Shown: positions 54,015-64,000 of the stretch, piece after piece
Layout of the letters: each line of letters starts with the position of its first letter
How positions within the stretch are numbered: the stretch's first letter is position 1
Origin: Flagellimonas meishanensis
Lineage (GTDB): Bacteria > Bacteroidota > Bacteroidia > Flavobacteriales > Flavobacteriaceae
Direction of reading: 5' to 3'
DNA: 64,000 nucleotides
Assembly (NCBI RefSeq): GCF_019880545.1
Contig: NZ_JAINVW010000003.1
Location: 1,385,087-1,449,086 of the forward strand
Translations under genes and position numbers: made by a program
Notes under the pieces: generated by a model
The model's input: the letters and a program-made list of their open reading frames with translations, nothing else
Told to the model about the DNA's origin: nothing
Database searches by the model: none

Positions 54015-54707
54015 TTAGATGGGTTCGTTCAACAGTTCCAGGAATTCCACCGCATTGGCCTCCATTTTGTGCACCACCTTATCGGTCCGGTTCACCAAAT
54101 GGTTATATCCGATGTAGGCAATGATGCCCACAACCAAACCGGCAACCGTAGTGGTCATGGCCGTATATATGCCCGAGGCCAGGGAACCCATTTCTGCCTG
54201 TCCCCCGCTGCTAGCCATTTCATGAAAGGCCAATATCATACCTATCACGGTTCCCAAAAAACCGATCATTGGGGCTGCCCCCGCCACAGTGGCCAGTACG
54301 CTCACGTTCTTTTCAAGCTTGTATACTTCCAAAGTTCCGGCATTCTCAATGGCCACATTGATGTCTTCCAAGGGCTTGCCGATACGGGAAACACCCTTTT
54401 CAATCAATCGGGCCACGGGAGAATCCGTTTGGGCACACAATATTTTTGCAGCCTCCAATTTGCCACCCATGATGTGATCACGAATCTGGTTCATGAAGTT
54501 TTTGTCGATTTTTGAAGCTGCCTTTATGGCGAAAATGCGCTCAAAATAGATATAGAGTGCCACAAAAAGCAATACAAACAGCACCAAAATGATGATGATA
54601 CTTCCCGTACCACCGTTCACAATCAAATCGATAACGGAAAGAGTCTTTTCCTCCGAGATGGATACACCAATCTCAGCCCCTTCTTCTAAGTCTTGAAAAA
54701 AAATCAT
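54015..54707 (-). CDS. exbB: ExbB/TolQ/MotA family proton channel
   Basis: A 230-residue inner-membrane protein with three membrane segments. The conserved region is VATVAGAAPMIGFLGTVIGMILAFHEMA followed by LASGIYTAMTTTVAGLVVGIIAYIGYNHLV, the family hallmark. It is first of the exbB-exbD-tonB-folC run. Confidence 0.93.
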   Translation of the reverse strand: MIFFQDLEEGAEIGVSISEEKTLSVIDLIVNGGTGSIIIILVLFVLLFVALYIYFERIFAIKAASKIDKNFMNQIRDHIMGGKLEAAKILCAQTDSPVARLIEKGVSRIGKPLEDINVAIENAGTLEVYKLEKNVSVLATVAGAAPMIGFLGTVIGMILAFHEMASSGGQAEMGSLASGIYTAMTTTVAGLVVGIIAYIGYNHLVNRTDKVVHKMEANAVEFLELLNEPI

Positions 54708-54764
54708 ATAAAATCCCCAATTTAAGTTGCAATAATAACGGAGATTTTCGAGCTAAAGTATTTT

Positions 54765-56150
54765 TTAGAATAAATATCTAATCATCATAAAACAAATGGC
54801 CCCGGCCAAGAAACCGATAAACGCCAACCATCCTATTTTTCTTAGATACCAAAAGAAGTCAATTTTTTCCATTCCCATGGCAACAACACCAGCTGCGGAG
54901 CCTATGATCAGCATGCTGCCACCAGTTCCTGCGGAATACGCTATAAAGTGCCACAATTGATTGTCGATGGGTTCCGAGAACATCCCCAAACTTGCAGCCA
55001 CCAAAGGTACATTATCGATTACGGCGGAGCCAACGCCCAATAGCAAGACCACCAAATCCGAAATTTCGGTGCCAACCATCTCCGTACCCAACAATGGCAT
55101 TCCCTGCTTAAGGGCCTCTGCAAAATTGAAAAGAAGACCGAGGGATTCCAAGGCCGCAACGGCCATCAAAATACCCAAGAAGAACAAAATACTGGGCAAT
55201 TCTATCTTGGTAAGCGCACTGTGCACTGGACTGTGGTGGGCCTCCGCATCACTTTCAATATCCACGGAAGATATTGCAATTTTCGAACTACTATAAATTT
55301 CGGCAAATGTTGCCACGATCGCCAAGGACAACATCATCCCCACGTAGGGTGGTAGGTGGGTGACCGTTTTAAAAATGGGAACAAATACAATGGCACTTAA
55401 TCCCAGGTACAGCATGTTCGCCCCGAACTTTGATTTCCTCTCGGTATCCTCCTCAACATCTATCTCCCCTTTAAAGGCAGGAAGAAAGGAGGCGATGAAG
55501 GTCGGTATCACCATACATATCAAAGAAGGCAACAACAAGTGCTCTATAAGCATGGCCGTGGTTACCTTGTTCCCAATCCACAACATGGTGGTGGTAACAT
55601 CACCAATGGGGGACCACGCCCCGCCAGCGTTCGCGGCGATAATGATCAGACCTGCATACCAAATTCTTACGTCCCTATCCGCAATAATCTTTTGAAGGAT
55701 GGAAATCAATACGATGGTAGCCGTAAGGTTATCAATGATTGCGGAGAGCACAAAGGCCAGAAAGGCAAAAATCCACAGGATTCTTTTCTTGCTCCGTGTT
55801 TTTATGAAGGATTTTATCGTGGCAAAACCATTGAAGTAATCAATGATTTCCACAATGGTCATTGCCCCCAATAGGAACACCAAAATCTCTGAGGTCTTTC
55901 CCAAGTGGTGCAATAGGGTTTCTTCAAGGATGTGCATTTTCTCCTCATGTCCAAAACTGGAAAAATTTTCCAGCAGCGCATGTTTGCCAGAATCAAACCA
56001 AGTATTGAAGCCATCAATTCCAAAGGCCATAAGTGCCCAAAGAACCGCCATCATTGCCAACGCAGGTATGAGTTTGTCAATTTTGAGATTGTGTTCCAGG
56101 GTTATCGCCAAATATCCAACGACAAAAATTATAATCAGGAGGGTTTCCAT
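54765..56150 (-). CDS. nhaD: NhaD family sodium:proton antiporter
   Basis: A 461-residue ion-transporter-superfamily protein with about twelve membrane segments. SAIIDNLTATIVLISIL and AGGAWSPIGDVTTTMLWI form the first repeat signature, and GVGSAVIDNVPLVAASLGMF with SAGTGGSMLIIGSAAGVVAMG form the second. NhaD exports Na+ or Li+ for protons and fits a marine lifestyle. Monocistronic by spacing. Confidence 0.92.
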   Translation of the reverse strand: METLLIIIFVVGYLAITLEHNLKIDKLIPALAMMAVLWALMAFGIDGFNTWFDSGKHALLENFSSFGHEEKMHILEETLLHHLGKTSEILVFLLGAMTIVEIIDYFNGFATIKSFIKTRSKKRILWIFAFLAFVLSAIIDNLTATIVLISILQKIIADRDVRIWYAGLIIIAANAGGAWSPIGDVTTTMLWIGNKVTTAMLIEHLLLPSLICMVIPTFIASFLPAFKGEIDVEEDTERKSKFGANMLYLGLSAIVFVPIFKTVTHLPPYVGMMLSLAIVATFAEIYSSSKIAISSVDIESDAEAHHSPVHSALTKIELPSILFFLGILMAVAALESLGLLFNFAEALKQGMPLLGTEMVGTEISDLVVLLLGVGSAVIDNVPLVAASLGMFSEPIDNQLWHFIAYSAGTGGSMLIIGSAAGVVAMGMEKIDFFWYLRKIGWLAFIGFLAGAICFMMIRYLF

Positions 56151-56226
56151 GTTTGGTTGGTTTAGTTAAATGAATATGCAGTTGAAGTGTTCAATTGTGC
56201 TTAAAGATATTCAAAATGAGTTTTTC

Positions 56227-56269
56227 CACATAATGTTATCCGCATAAAAATGGTAGTATCCATTATGTG
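56227..56269. repeat. inverted repeat between nhaD and the acyl-CoA dehydrogenase gene
   Basis: CACATAATG (56227-56235) and CATTATGTG (56261-56269) are perfect nine-base arms with a 25-base spacer, in the divergent gap. It may be an operator for either gene. Confidence 0.4.
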
Positions 56270-56349
56270 TCTGAAATGACCTATAATCCAATCCGTTAAA
56301 TCATTCTCATTTTTTATGGCTGTCCGATAAAAAATTCCCACTATAAACC

Positions 56350-56357
56350 TATCTTTG
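56350..56357 (+). promoter_or_regulatory. Bacteroidota -7 element for the acyl-CoA dehydrogenase
   Basis: TATCTTTG is a perfect TAnnTTTG, 29 bases before the ATG at 56387. Confidence 0.55.
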
Positions 56358-56386
56358 TAACCCGTTTTTAACTATTTCTCATTTTT

Positions 56387-57529
56387 ATGGATTTTTCTCT
56401 TTCCGAAGAACAGTTGATGATACAGCAGGCGGCGAAAGATTTTGCCCAAACTGAACTTTTACCTGGGGTAATAGAACGCGATGATGCCCAAACATTTCCC
56501 AATGAACTTGTCAAAAAAATGGGGGAACTAGGTTTTATGGGCATGATGGTGGATGAAAAATATGGGGGTAGTGGACTGGGAACGCTTTCCTATGTTCTGG
56601 CCATGGAAGAATTGTCCAAGATAGATGCGTCCGCATCCGTAATGGTATCGGTGAACAACTCCTTGGTCTGCTGGGGCCTTGAAACCTACGGAACCGAGGA
56701 ACAGAAGCAAAAATACCTTACCAGGCTTGCCGCAGGAGAAATAATTGGGGCATTTTGCTTGTCAGAGCCCGAAGCCGGAAGCGATGCTACCTCACAAAAA
56801 ACCACTGCAATTGACAAAGGCGATCATTACCTCGTTAACGGAACCAAAAACTGGATCACCAATGGAGGGAGAGCCGAAGTTTTTCTTGTAATTGCGCAGA
56901 CAGACACGGCAAAAGGCCATAAGGGAATCAATGCCCTGATCGTTGAAAAAGATATGGCAGGTTTTGAAATTGGCCCCAAGGAAAATAAACTGGGAATACG
57001 CGGAAGCGACACCCATTCCCTGCTGTTCAATGATGTGAAAGTGCCAAAAGAAAACCGTATCGGCGAAGATGGATTTGGTTTCAAATTCGCCATGAAAACT
57101 TTGGCGGGCGGCAGAATAGGGATTGCGGCACAAGCCTTGGGCATTGCCGCTGGCGCCTATGAGATCGCCTTGAAATATTCCAAGGAACGCAAAGCATTTG
57201 GCACCGAAATTGCCAACCATCAGGCCATTGCCTTCAAATTGGCCGATATGCATACCAAAATACAGGCGGCCCGAAATTTGGTGTACCAGGCGGCTTGCGA
57301 CAAAGATGCCGGAAACGATTATACCCTTTCCGGTGCGATGGCCAAACTATACGCCTCGGAGGTTGCCATGGAAACCACGGTTGAAGCGGTGCAAGTATTG
57401 GGTGGCAACGGATTTGTTAAGGACTATCATGTGGAACGTTTGATGCGGGATGCCAAAATCACCCAGATTTATGAGGGGACTTCAGAAATTCAAAAAATCG
57501 TTATTTCAAGAAGTGTACTGAACGCTTGA
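56387..57529 (+). CDS. acyl-CoA dehydrogenase
   Basis: FAD enzyme that makes the alpha-beta double bond in acyl-CoAs. 380 residues. Substrate and FAD signatures: FCLSEPEAGSDATSQKT and NGTKNWITNGGRAEVFLVIAQT. The catalytic base is about Glu363 in QIYEGTSEIQK, the position of short/medium-chain and butyryl-CoA dehydrogenases. VQVLGGNGFVKDYHVERLMRDAKI is also typical. Short-chain fatty or branched-chain amino acid substrate is likely. No electron-transfer flavoprotein gene is adjacent. Confidence 0.93.
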   Translation: MDFSLSEEQLMIQQAAKDFAQTELLPGVIERDDAQTFPNELVKKMGELGFMGMMVDEKYGGSGLGTLSYVLAMEELSKIDASASVMVSVNNSLVCWGLETYGTEEQKQKYLTRLAAGEIIGAFCLSEPEAGSDATSQKTTAIDKGDHYLVNGTKNWITNGGRAEVFLVIAQTDTAKGHKGINALIVEKDMAGFEIGPKENKLGIRGSDTHSLLFNDVKVPKENRIGEDGFGFKFAMKTLAGGRIGIAAQALGIAAGAYEIALKYSKERKAFGTEIANHQAIAFKLADMHTKIQAARNLVYQAACDKDAGNDYTLSGAMAKLYASEVAMETTVEAVQVLGGNGFVKDYHVERLMRDAKITQIYEGTSEIQKIVISRSVLNA

Positions 57530-57838
57530 TTTCGCATCTTCTAATTACCCTAAATATATGGGGGTATTAGTTTAAAAAATATCCATTTCTTTCAAACATC
57601 ATCAAAAATATAGGGGGTGCTTCGTTATTTTTGATAAGATATATTTGTTTTGCCCTTCATTTTACAGGTTAGGTGTTTTCTCCTCTTCAGATTTGAGATA
57701 ATCACAATTTAAGCACCTTCAAATTTACAAATTGAACATTTTGCAAGTATTTTATATATATGTTGATTATTTTGTTGTAAATCAATAAAAACCTTAGAGT
57801 TCATTCATTCATTTTGATATTTTTGATAGAATACCATA
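57530..57838. other. 309-base gap before gltB
   Basis: AT-rich, no gene. TATATTTG (57640-57647) and TATTTTTG (57818-57825) both fit the -7 consensus, so gltB may have two promoters, one very close to its start. TACCC/GGGTA arms near 57546-57568 could be a weak stem after the dehydrogenase gene. Confidence 0.45.
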
Positions 57839-60800
57839 ATGAAGAAAATGAAAAAACAAGGTTTGTATTTACCCGAGTTTGAGCATGATAACTGTGGTGC
57901 TGGGTTCATCTGTAGCCTAAAAGGAAGGAAATCCAACGACATAATACACAAGGCCCTCGAAATTCTGGATAAACTGGAGCATAGAGGTGCCGTAAGTTCC
58001 GATGGCAAGACCGGTGACGGTGCCGGTATTTTGATTGACGTACCCCATAATTTCTTTGCGGAAGTCTGCAAGTTTAATCTTCCAGAAGCAGGGGAATATG
58101 CCGTTGGCAACGTTTTTCTTCCCCAAAAGGAAAACCAGAGAGACTTTTGCAAATCCGTGTTACAAGAAAATATAGAAAAGCAGGGGCTTCAACTGCTGGG
58201 GTGGCGCAACGTTCCCGTAAACCGGTCCGTACCTGGACGTATTGCCTCAGAAACCGAACCTTACGTAGAACAAATGTTTATTGGCAAAGGAGAGGCCCTG
58301 GATGATTTTCAGTTCAACCTCAAACTGTTCATAGCCAGAAAAACCACTGAGCATACCATCATAAAAAGCAAACTCTCACAGAGCCAGTTTTTCTATGTGC
58401 CCAGCCTTTCCACAAAAATCATAATCTTTAAGGGGCTTTTGGTTCCGAAGGACATCAGCAAATATTACGAAGACCTGCTGGACCCACGGGTGGTGACCCG
58501 CTTGGCACTGGTACACCAACGGTTTTCCACCAATACATTTCCAACATGGGACTTGGCCCAGCCGTTCCGATACATGTGCCACAATGGGGAGATCAATACC
58601 CTGAGGGGCAATATTTCCAGAATGCTCTCGCGAGAAGAGTTGATGAAGAGCGATTGGTTTGGAGCGGAAATAAAAAACATATTGCCCGTGATACTCCCCG
58701 GAAAATCGGACTCTGCCAGCATGGATATGGTCGTGGAACTGTTGTTGATGACAGGTCGCTCGCTGCCAGAAGTCATGATGATGCTAGTGCCCGAAGCATG
58801 GGAGAAAAATGCGGAAATGTCACCCTCCAAAAAGGCCTTTTACGAGTACAATTCCTGTTTGATGGAGCCTTGGGACGGTCCTGCCTCCATCCCTTTCACC
58901 GACGGGAACTATATTGGTGCCGTTTTGGATAGAAACGGCCTTAGGCCCTCCCGATACTCCGTAACCAAAAAAGGATATGTGATCATGTCCTCCGAAACTG
59001 GAGTGGTTGAGTTGGATCCTGAGGATATCGAATTCCACGGACGCCTGGAACCCGGCAAGATGTTTTTGGTGGACATGGTAGAGGGCCGTATCGTAAATGA
59101 TGAAGAAATCAAGGAATCCATCGCCAAAAAACATCCCTATGAAAAATGGCTGAAAAACAATTTGGTGCATTTGCGGGACATTCCCTATAACGACTGCCCT
59201 GTCTTCTACGGTGAATTTCCTTTGGAAGTCAGAAGGTCCGCTTTTGGATATACCCTGGAAGATATCAACACCATCATCATGCCGATGGCAGAAAAGGGCA
59301 AGGAACCGATTGGCTCCATGGGTTCGGATACACCAATTGCCGTTTTATCTGAAAGACCACAATTGATCTATAATTATTTCAAACAACTTTTTGCCCAGGT
59401 AACCAATCCTCCGTTGGATGGCATCCGTGAAGAATTGATAACCGATATCAGCCTGACACTGGGTAGTGATCAGAATATCTTTGAGATCAATGAGCTGCAC
59501 TGCAGAAAACTTAAAATCCAGAATCCGGTCATCTCCAAGGAGGATTTGGACAAGATCAAAAATTATGACTCCAGCCCAGATTATAAAGTGGTGTCCATTT
59601 CCATCCTCTATGAAATTGCAAAGGGGCATAATGGACTCGAAGAGGCATTGGATTCCATCTTACAACAGGCCCTAAATGCCATTGATGATGGCGCCAACAT
59701 CATTATTCTGTCCGATAGAATGGTGAGCACCGAAATGGCGGCAATTCCTGCACTTTTGGCTACGTCTTATGTGAACAGTGGCTTGCGAAAAATGGGGCGT
59801 CGTTCCAAATTGAGCATCATTGTGGAGTCCGCAGAGCCCAGGGAAGTTCATCATTTTGCCCTCCTTTTCGGGTTTGGGGCAAGTGCCATCAATCCCTATT
59901 TGGTGAATGAAATCCTAGGAGAACAGATCAAAGAGAACAACATTACAGAATACACTTTTGATCAAGCCATAAGCAATTACAACAAAGCAGTTGGCAAAGG
60001 CATATTGAAGGTGATGAACAAAATCGGGATTTCCACATTGAACTCGTATCGGGGATCCCAATTGTTCGAATGCATCGGCATCAATACCAAAGTAGTGGAT
60101 AAATATTTCCCAAATACGCCCACCCGTATCCAAGGAATCGGTTTGTATGAAATTGAAAAAGAGGTGGCTAAGCGTCATAACAAGGCGTTCAAAAAACAGG
60201 AGTTAGCAGCCAATCTGGATATTGAGATTGGCGGAGAGTATCGTTGGAGGAGAAATGGCGAAAAACACATGTTCAATCCATTAAGCATCGCCAAGCTTCA
60301 AAAATCGGTACGCAATAACGAGCCGGAGACCTATAAGGAGTATGCCGAGTTGGTCAATGAGCAATCCAAAAACCTAATGACCATCCGTGGGTTGTTTGAA
60401 TTTTCAAACTACGATCCCATTCCACTTGAAGAAGTGGAACCCTGGACCGAAATCGTAAAGCGGTTCAAAACAGGAGCAATGTCCTACGGAAGCATCAGTA
60501 AGGAGGCCCATGAAAATCTTGCGATTGCCATGAACCGAATTGGCGGAAAAAGCAACTCGGGTGAAGGCGGAGAGGATTCGGCTCGTTTTTATAGAAGTCA
60601 GACCGGAGATTGGAAAAATAGCGCCATAAAACAGGTGGCATCAGGTAGATTTGGGGTAACGTCGAACTATCTTACCAATGCGCAGGAAATACAAATAAAA
60701 ATGGCCCAAGGTGCCAAACCGGGCGAAGGTGGTCAATTGCCAGGCCCTAAAGTGGACCCTGCCATTGCAAAAACACGGAATTCAACACCATATGTAGGCT

Positions 60801-62347
60801 TGATCTCCCCTCCACCACACCACGACATTTATTCCATAGAAGATTTGTCACAGTTGATCTATGACTTGAAATCAGCAAATCGGGAAGCACGAATCAATGT
60901 GAAGTTGGTTTCGGAAGTCGGGGTGGGAACTGTTGCCGCAGGTGTAGCCAAGGCAAAGGCCGATGTTATCCTAATTTCAGGTTTTGATGGAGGAACCGGG
61001 GCTTCCCCACTCACCTCGTTGAAACATGCCGGTCTTCCCTGGGAGTTGGGCATTGCCGAAGCACAACAAACACTTGTTCTAAATGACCTCCGGAACCGCG
61101 TGGTGTTGGAGTGTGACGGACAATTGAAAACGGGACGGGATGTGGCCATTGCTTGCCTCCTGGGTGCCGAGGAATTCGGATTCGCCACAGCGCCCCTGGT
61201 AGCATCTGGCTGTGTCATGATGCGGGTTTGCCACCTGAACACCTGCCCCGTCGGGATTGCAACACAGAACCCTGAATTGCGTAAAAAGTTCCAAGGCAAA
61301 CCGGAGCATGTGGTGAATTACATGTACTTCGTGGCCCAAGAACTTCGTGAAATCATGGCCAAACTCGGGTTTAGAACGGTTGATGAAATGGTAGGCCAAG
61401 TGCAAAAATTGGATAGAAAAAAAGCCTTGGACCACTACAAGGCCGCAGGCATTGACCTGACGCCTATACTGTATCGGGTGGATGTTCCCGAAGGGACCAA
61501 GTTGCACAATACCGAAAAACAGGTCCATGATATCCACAAGAGTATTGAGTTTGACATTATTGCACAGGCACACCCCGCTTTGTTCAGAAAAGAAAAGACC
61601 TCGTTGGATTTTCTGATTCACAATACGGACAGGGCCGTGGGAGCTATCATAAGTAACGAGATCTCCAAGATCTATGGTGCGGACGGCTTACCCGACAATA
61701 CCCTTAAACTGAACTTTACAGGTTCCGCAGGACAAAGTTTTGGTGCTTTTGCCACCAAGGGATTGACCATGGTTGTAAATGGCAACACCAATGATTATCT
61801 CGGAAAAGGACTCTCTGGAGCCAAACTCGTGGTGAAAGTGCCGTTCAAATCAACCTTAAAACCAGAAGATAATGTGATCACTGGCAACGTAACGCTTTAT
61901 GGGGCCACTTCTGGGGAAGGCTATATCAACGGAAAGGCAGGAGAGCGCTTCTGCGTGCGAAACTCAGGTGCCAAAGCGGTTGTTGAGGGTATTGGGGACC
62001 ATGGTTGCGAGTATATGACTGGAGGCATAGCTGTGATCTTGGGAAGTGTGGGTAGAAACTTTGGTGCTGGAATGAGCGGCGGAATTGCCTATGTGTTCAA
62101 TGCTGATGGTGCTTTTGAGAAAAAATGCAATGGTGAGCATTTGAACCTGCTCCCAGTGGACGAAGATAACGACATCAAACAATTAAGGGAGCTTATCGAA
62201 AACCACTACAATGCCACATTGAGTCCCTTGGCTCAGGAGATTTTGGAGCATTGGGAAGCGTGTCTGCCCAAGTTCATCAAAGTATTTCCTGAAGAATACC
62301 GCCAAGCCTTGATTCGATTGGAACAGGAAAAAATGGAAACCTTATAA
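57839..62347 (+). CDS. gltB: glutamate synthase large subunit
   Basis: Alpha subunit of GOGAT, which makes two glutamates from glutamine and 2-oxoglutarate. 1502 residues. Class II amidotransferase domain first: catalytic Cys19 in DNCGAGF, exposed after removal of the short lead. The FMN domain in the middle has [13 protein letters not shown] and [14 protein letters not shown]. The 3Fe-4S ligands are Cys1125, Cys1131 and Cys1136 (x5, x4 spacing). A C-terminal beta-helix repeat follows ([36 protein letters not shown]). It is eight bases before gltD. Confidence 0.97.
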   Translation: MKKMKKQGLYLPEFEHDNCGAGFICSLKGRKSNDIIHKALEILDKLEHRGAVSSDGKTGDGAGILIDVPHNFFAEVCKFNLPEAGEYAVGNVFLPQKENQRDFCKSVLQENIEKQGLQLLGWRNVPVNRSVPGRIASETEPYVEQMFIGKGEALDDFQFNLKLFIARKTTEHTIIKSKLSQSQFFYVPSLSTKIIIFKGLLVPKDISKYYEDLLDPRVVTRLALVHQRFSTNTFPTWDLAQPFRYMCHNGEINTLRGNISRMLSREELMKSDWFGAEIKNILPVILPGKSDSASMDMVVELLLMTGRSLPEVMMMLVPEAWEKNAEMSPSKKAFYEYNSCLMEPWDGPASIPFTDGNYIGAVLDRNGLRPSRYSVTKKGYVIMSSETGVVELDPEDIEFHGRLEPGKMFLVDMVEGRIVNDEEIKESIAKKHPYEKWLKNNLVHLRDIPYNDCPVFYGEFPLEVRRSAFGYTLEDINTIIMPMAEKGKEPIGSMGSDTPIAVLSERPQLIYNYFKQLFAQVTNPPLDGIREELITDISLTLGSDQNIFEINELHCRKLKIQNPVISKEDLDKIKNYDSSPDYKVVSISILYEIAKGHNGLEEALDSILQQALNAIDDGANIIILSDRMVSTEMAAIPALLATSYVNSGLRKMGRRSKLSIIVESAEPREVHHFALLFGFGASAINPYLVNEILGEQIKENNITEYTFDQAISNYNKAVGKGILKVMNKIGISTLNSYRGSQLFECIGINTKVVDKYFPNTPTRIQGIGLYEIEKEVAKRHNKAFKKQELAANLDIEIGGEYRWRRNGEKHMFNPLSIAKLQKSVRNNEPETYKEYAELVNEQSKNLMTIRGLFEFSNYDPIPLEEVEPWTEIVKRFKTGAMSYGSISKEAHENLAIAMNRIGGKSNSGEGGEDSARFYRSQTGDWKNSAIKQVASGRFGVTSNYLTNAQEIQIKMAQGAKPGEGGQLPGPKVDPAIAKTRNSTPYVGLISPPPHHDIYSIEDLSQLIYDLKSANREARINVKLVSEVGVGTVAAGVAKAKADVILISGFDGGTGASPLTSLKHAGLPWELGIAEAQQTLVLNDLRNRVVLECDGQLKTGRDVAIACLLGAEEFGFATAPLVASGCVMMRVCHLNTCPVGIATQNPELRKKFQGKPEHVVNYMYFVAQELREIMAKLGFRTVDEMVGQVQKLDRKKALDHYKAAGIDLTPILYRVDVPEGTKLHNTEKQVHDIHKSIEFDIIAQAHPALFRKEKTSLDFLIHNTDRAVGAIISNEISKIYGADGLPDNTLKLNFTGSAGQSFGAFATKGLTMVVNGNTNDYLGKGLSGAKLVVKVPFKSTLKPEDNVITGNVTLYGATSGEGYINGKAGERFCVRNSGAKAVVEGIGDHGCEYMTGGIAVILGSVGRNFGAGMSGGIAYVFNADGAFEKKCNGEHLNLLPVDEDNDIKQLRELIENHYNATLSPLAQEILEHWEACLPKFIKVFPEEYRQALIRLEQEKMETL

Positions 62348-62355
62348 CTTTAGCA

Positions 62356-63822
62356 ATGGGAAAGATTACAGGATTTATGGAGTTTGACAGAAAGGTCGAG
62401 GCCTATGCCCCTGTCGAAAAGCGCATCAAAAACTATAAGGAGTTCACAGCACCACTTAAGGAGGGAGAGCTAAAAAATCAAGGAGCGCGCTGTATGGACT
62501 GTGGCATTCCCTTTTGTCATAGCGGGTGCCCTTTAGGGAATCTAATCCCCGATTTTAATGATGCCGTTTACCATGGAAAATGGGAAAAGGCATCGCAAAT
62601 ATTGCATGCAACCAACAATTTTCCGGAGTTTACCGGACGATTGTGCCCGGCTCCGTGCGAGGAAGCCTGTGTGCTTGGAATCAATGAAGATCCGGTTTCC
62701 ATTGAGAACATAGAAAAGAATATTGCCGAAACTGCTTTTAAAAATGGGTGGATAAAACCAGAGCCTCCCCTAAAACGTACGGGTAAAAAAGTGGGAGTGA
62801 TTGGCTCAGGCCCAGCTGGTCTGGCAGCGGCCCAACAATTGAACAGAGCAGGACACAATGTAACTGTTTTTGAACGGGATGAAAAAATTGGAGGCCTTTT
62901 GCGCTACGGGATCCCCGATTTCAAAATGGAAAAGCATGTTATTGACAGACGGCTTGAAATCATGGAAAAAGAAGGTATCGAATTCAAAACGGGAGTGCAT
63001 GTTGGCGTTGACTTGGAGGCCGCCCAACTTAAAAAGGATTTTGATGCCTTGGTGCTTTGTGGCGGTGCAACCGTAAGAAGAAATCTGACCATCCCTGGTT
63101 CCGATCTAAAAGGAGTTGTGCAGGCCATGGACTTTCTGCCACAGAACAACCGAAAGGTAGATGGGATTCCATTCATAGGAGAAGACATTTCCGCAAAAGG
63201 AAAAAAAGTAATTGTTATTGGCGGTGGTGATACTGGTTCCGACTGTATTGGGACCTCTATTCGTCATGGAGCAGTTTCAGTCATCAATTTTGAAATAATG
63301 CCCAAGGGAACAACGGAACGTCCAGAAGAACAACCCTGGCCTTTCTGGCCCATGAGGCTGAGAACCAGCACTTCACATAAAGAAGGGGCCGAACGCATCT
63401 TCAGTATTTCCACTAAAAGGTTTGTTGGGGATAGCAATGGAAACCTAAAAGGATTGATCACCTCGGAAGTAACATGGGAAAAAATACCGGGTCAACGTCC
63501 TATTTTGAAAGAGGTTGAAGGTACGGAAAAAGAGTGGGAATGTGATCTGGTTCTCTTGGCCCTCGGATTCACTGGTTCAGAACCTACCTTAGCGGACCAA
63601 TTGGACCTAGAAATGGATGAAAGGACCAACATCAAAGGCTCCTCACTAAATTACCAAACCAATATACCGGGTGTTTTTGTGGCCGGGGACCAACGAAGAG
63701 GGCAGTCCCTGATCGTATGGGCCATTTCTGAAGGCAGACAGGCGGCACATCACGTGGATGCGTATTTGATGGGCAAATCCAATCTCCCTTTAAAAGGAGA
63801 AGGCGATCTGCCACGAGTTTAG
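62356..63822 (+). CDS. gltD: glutamate synthase small subunit
   Basis: Beta subunit of GOGAT; it takes electrons from NAD(P)H through FAD and two 4Fe-4S centres to GltB. 488 residues. Cluster cysteines: Cys46, 49, 54, 58 (CMDCGIPFCHSGC) and Cys97, 101, 105 (CPAPCEEAC). The FAD loop is GVIGSGPAGLAAA near 147-159, the NAD(P)H loop is VIVIGGGDTGSDC, and the closing FAD motif is VFVAGDQRRGQSLIVWAI. Co-transcribed with gltB, ended by the terminator at 63846. Confidence 0.97.
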   Translation: MGKITGFMEFDRKVEAYAPVEKRIKNYKEFTAPLKEGELKNQGARCMDCGIPFCHSGCPLGNLIPDFNDAVYHGKWEKASQILHATNNFPEFTGRLCPAPCEEACVLGINEDPVSIENIEKNIAETAFKNGWIKPEPPLKRTGKKVGVIGSGPAGLAAAQQLNRAGHNVTVFERDEKIGGLLRYGIPDFKMEKHVIDRRLEIMEKEGIEFKTGVHVGVDLEAAQLKKDFDALVLCGGATVRRNLTIPGSDLKGVVQAMDFLPQNNRKVDGIPFIGEDISAKGKKVIVIGGGDTGSDCIGTSIRHGAVSVINFEIMPKGTTERPEEQPWPFWPMRLRTSTSHKEGAERIFSISTKRFVGDSNGNLKGLITSEVTWEKIPGQRPILKEVEGTEKEWECDLVLLALGFTGSEPTLADQLDLEMDERTNIKGSSLNYQTNIPGVFVAGDQRRGQSLIVWAISEGRQAAHHVDAYLMGKSNLPLKGEGDLPRV

Positions 63823-63845
63823 GATAAAAATTATACCCTAGCTAG

Positions 63846-63876
63846 CTCCCTGAAAATATTTTGGGGAGTTTTTTTT
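63846..63876 (+). terminator. Rho-independent terminator of gltBD
   Basis: CTCCC (63846-63850) pairs with GGGAG (63864-63868); the interior AAAATATTTT extends the stem, followed by eight T residues. It lies 24 bases past the gltD stop. Confidence 0.85.
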
Positions 63877-63883
63877 GTGCATA

Positions 63884-63918
63884 AAAACAAAAAAACGCCC
63901 CTCCGTGATGGGGGGCGT
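63884..63918 (-). terminator. Rho-independent terminator of the rRNA operon
   Basis: On the minus strand ACGCCCC and GGGGCGT form a seven-base GC-rich stem followed by a T-rich run. It lies just past the 5S rRNA 3' end. Confidence 0.82.
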
Positions 63919-63925
63919 TCGAGGA

Positions 63926-64000
63926 AGGCGGCGACCTACTCTCCCACCTGGTGTGGCAGTACCATCGGCGCTAACGGGCTTAACTTCCCTGTTCGGAATG
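63926..64000 (-). rRNA. 5S ribosomal RNA, 3' part, cut by window
   Basis: The minus strand ends with GGAGAGTAGGTCGCCGCC, the 3' end of bacterial 5S rRNA, preceded by the conserved TGGTACTGCCACACC helix region. The 5' end lies beyond the right edge, as must 23S and 16S if the operon has the usual order. The exact 3' end is uncertain by a few bases. Confidence 0.9.

Noticed and set aside
1..64000. CRISPR arrays, insertion sequences, prophage or integrase genes
   Set aside because: None seen: no regular repeat-spacer pattern, no transposase or integrase reading frame, and no direct repeats flanking a block.

Overview
The window reads as chromosome of a marine-type Flavobacteriaceae bacterium (Bacteroidota). 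The evidence is the gene families: gliding lipoprotein GldJ, type IX secretion protein PorV, a SusC/SusD pair, a PafA-type phosphatase, a Bacteroidota bS21 and NhaD. Several intergenic gaps also carry the Bacteroidota -7 promoter element TAnnTTTG. Coding density is high. I see no insertion sequence, phage, CRISPR array or complete mobile element.

Layout: 1-5.2 kb holds hpt (partial) divergent from purK-purE, an M3 peptidase, and a sigma factor with a ZAS-type anti-sigma partner. 5.2-15.1 kb holds a UbiA-like membrane protein, gcvP, a KAS III-like enzyme, a methyltransferase, a GT2 glycosyltransferase, a PafA phosphatase and the lipid transporter pair mlaE-mlaF. 15.2-25.9 kb is almost all on the minus strand: DUF389, manC, SprT-like, SDR, M28 peptidase, the pyruvate dehydrogenase E2 and E1-alpha genes, cdd and porV. 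An AT-rich orphan gene interrupts it on the plus strand. 26.2-29.7 kb holds gldJ, murF and a DCC-family gene. 30.1-36.9 kb holds a stand-alone AraC-type DNA-binding protein, susC, susD and a lipoprotein. 37-38.2 kb holds a QueD/PTPS-family gene, tRNA-Val(GAC) and a bS21 gene with a structured leader. 38.3-42.9 kb is a hydroxyproline catabolic cluster with a divergent AraC regulator.

The most unusual part is 43.0-49.4 kb. An ECF sigma factor and a coupled 57-residue protein are followed by five tightly packed genes: a fold-type II PLP enzyme, a DUF1611 (DgcN-like) P-loop protein, a MurL-like ATP-pyrophosphatase, a creatininase-family amidohydrolase and a dipeptide epimerase. The gene boundaries overlap or abut. 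The content points to a pathway handling glutamate stereochemistry in a peptide or N-acyl conjugate. I cannot name the substrate.

49.4-64 kb returns to housekeeping: terC, a VOC protein, a small exported protein, tRNA-Val(TAC), then exbB-exbD-tonB-folC in one minus-strand run, nhaD, an acyl-CoA dehydrogenase, gltB-gltD, and the 3' part of a 5S rRNA that marks an rRNA operon entering from the right on the minus strand.

All calls come from reading the sequence and translated frames by eye. No database search was possible.
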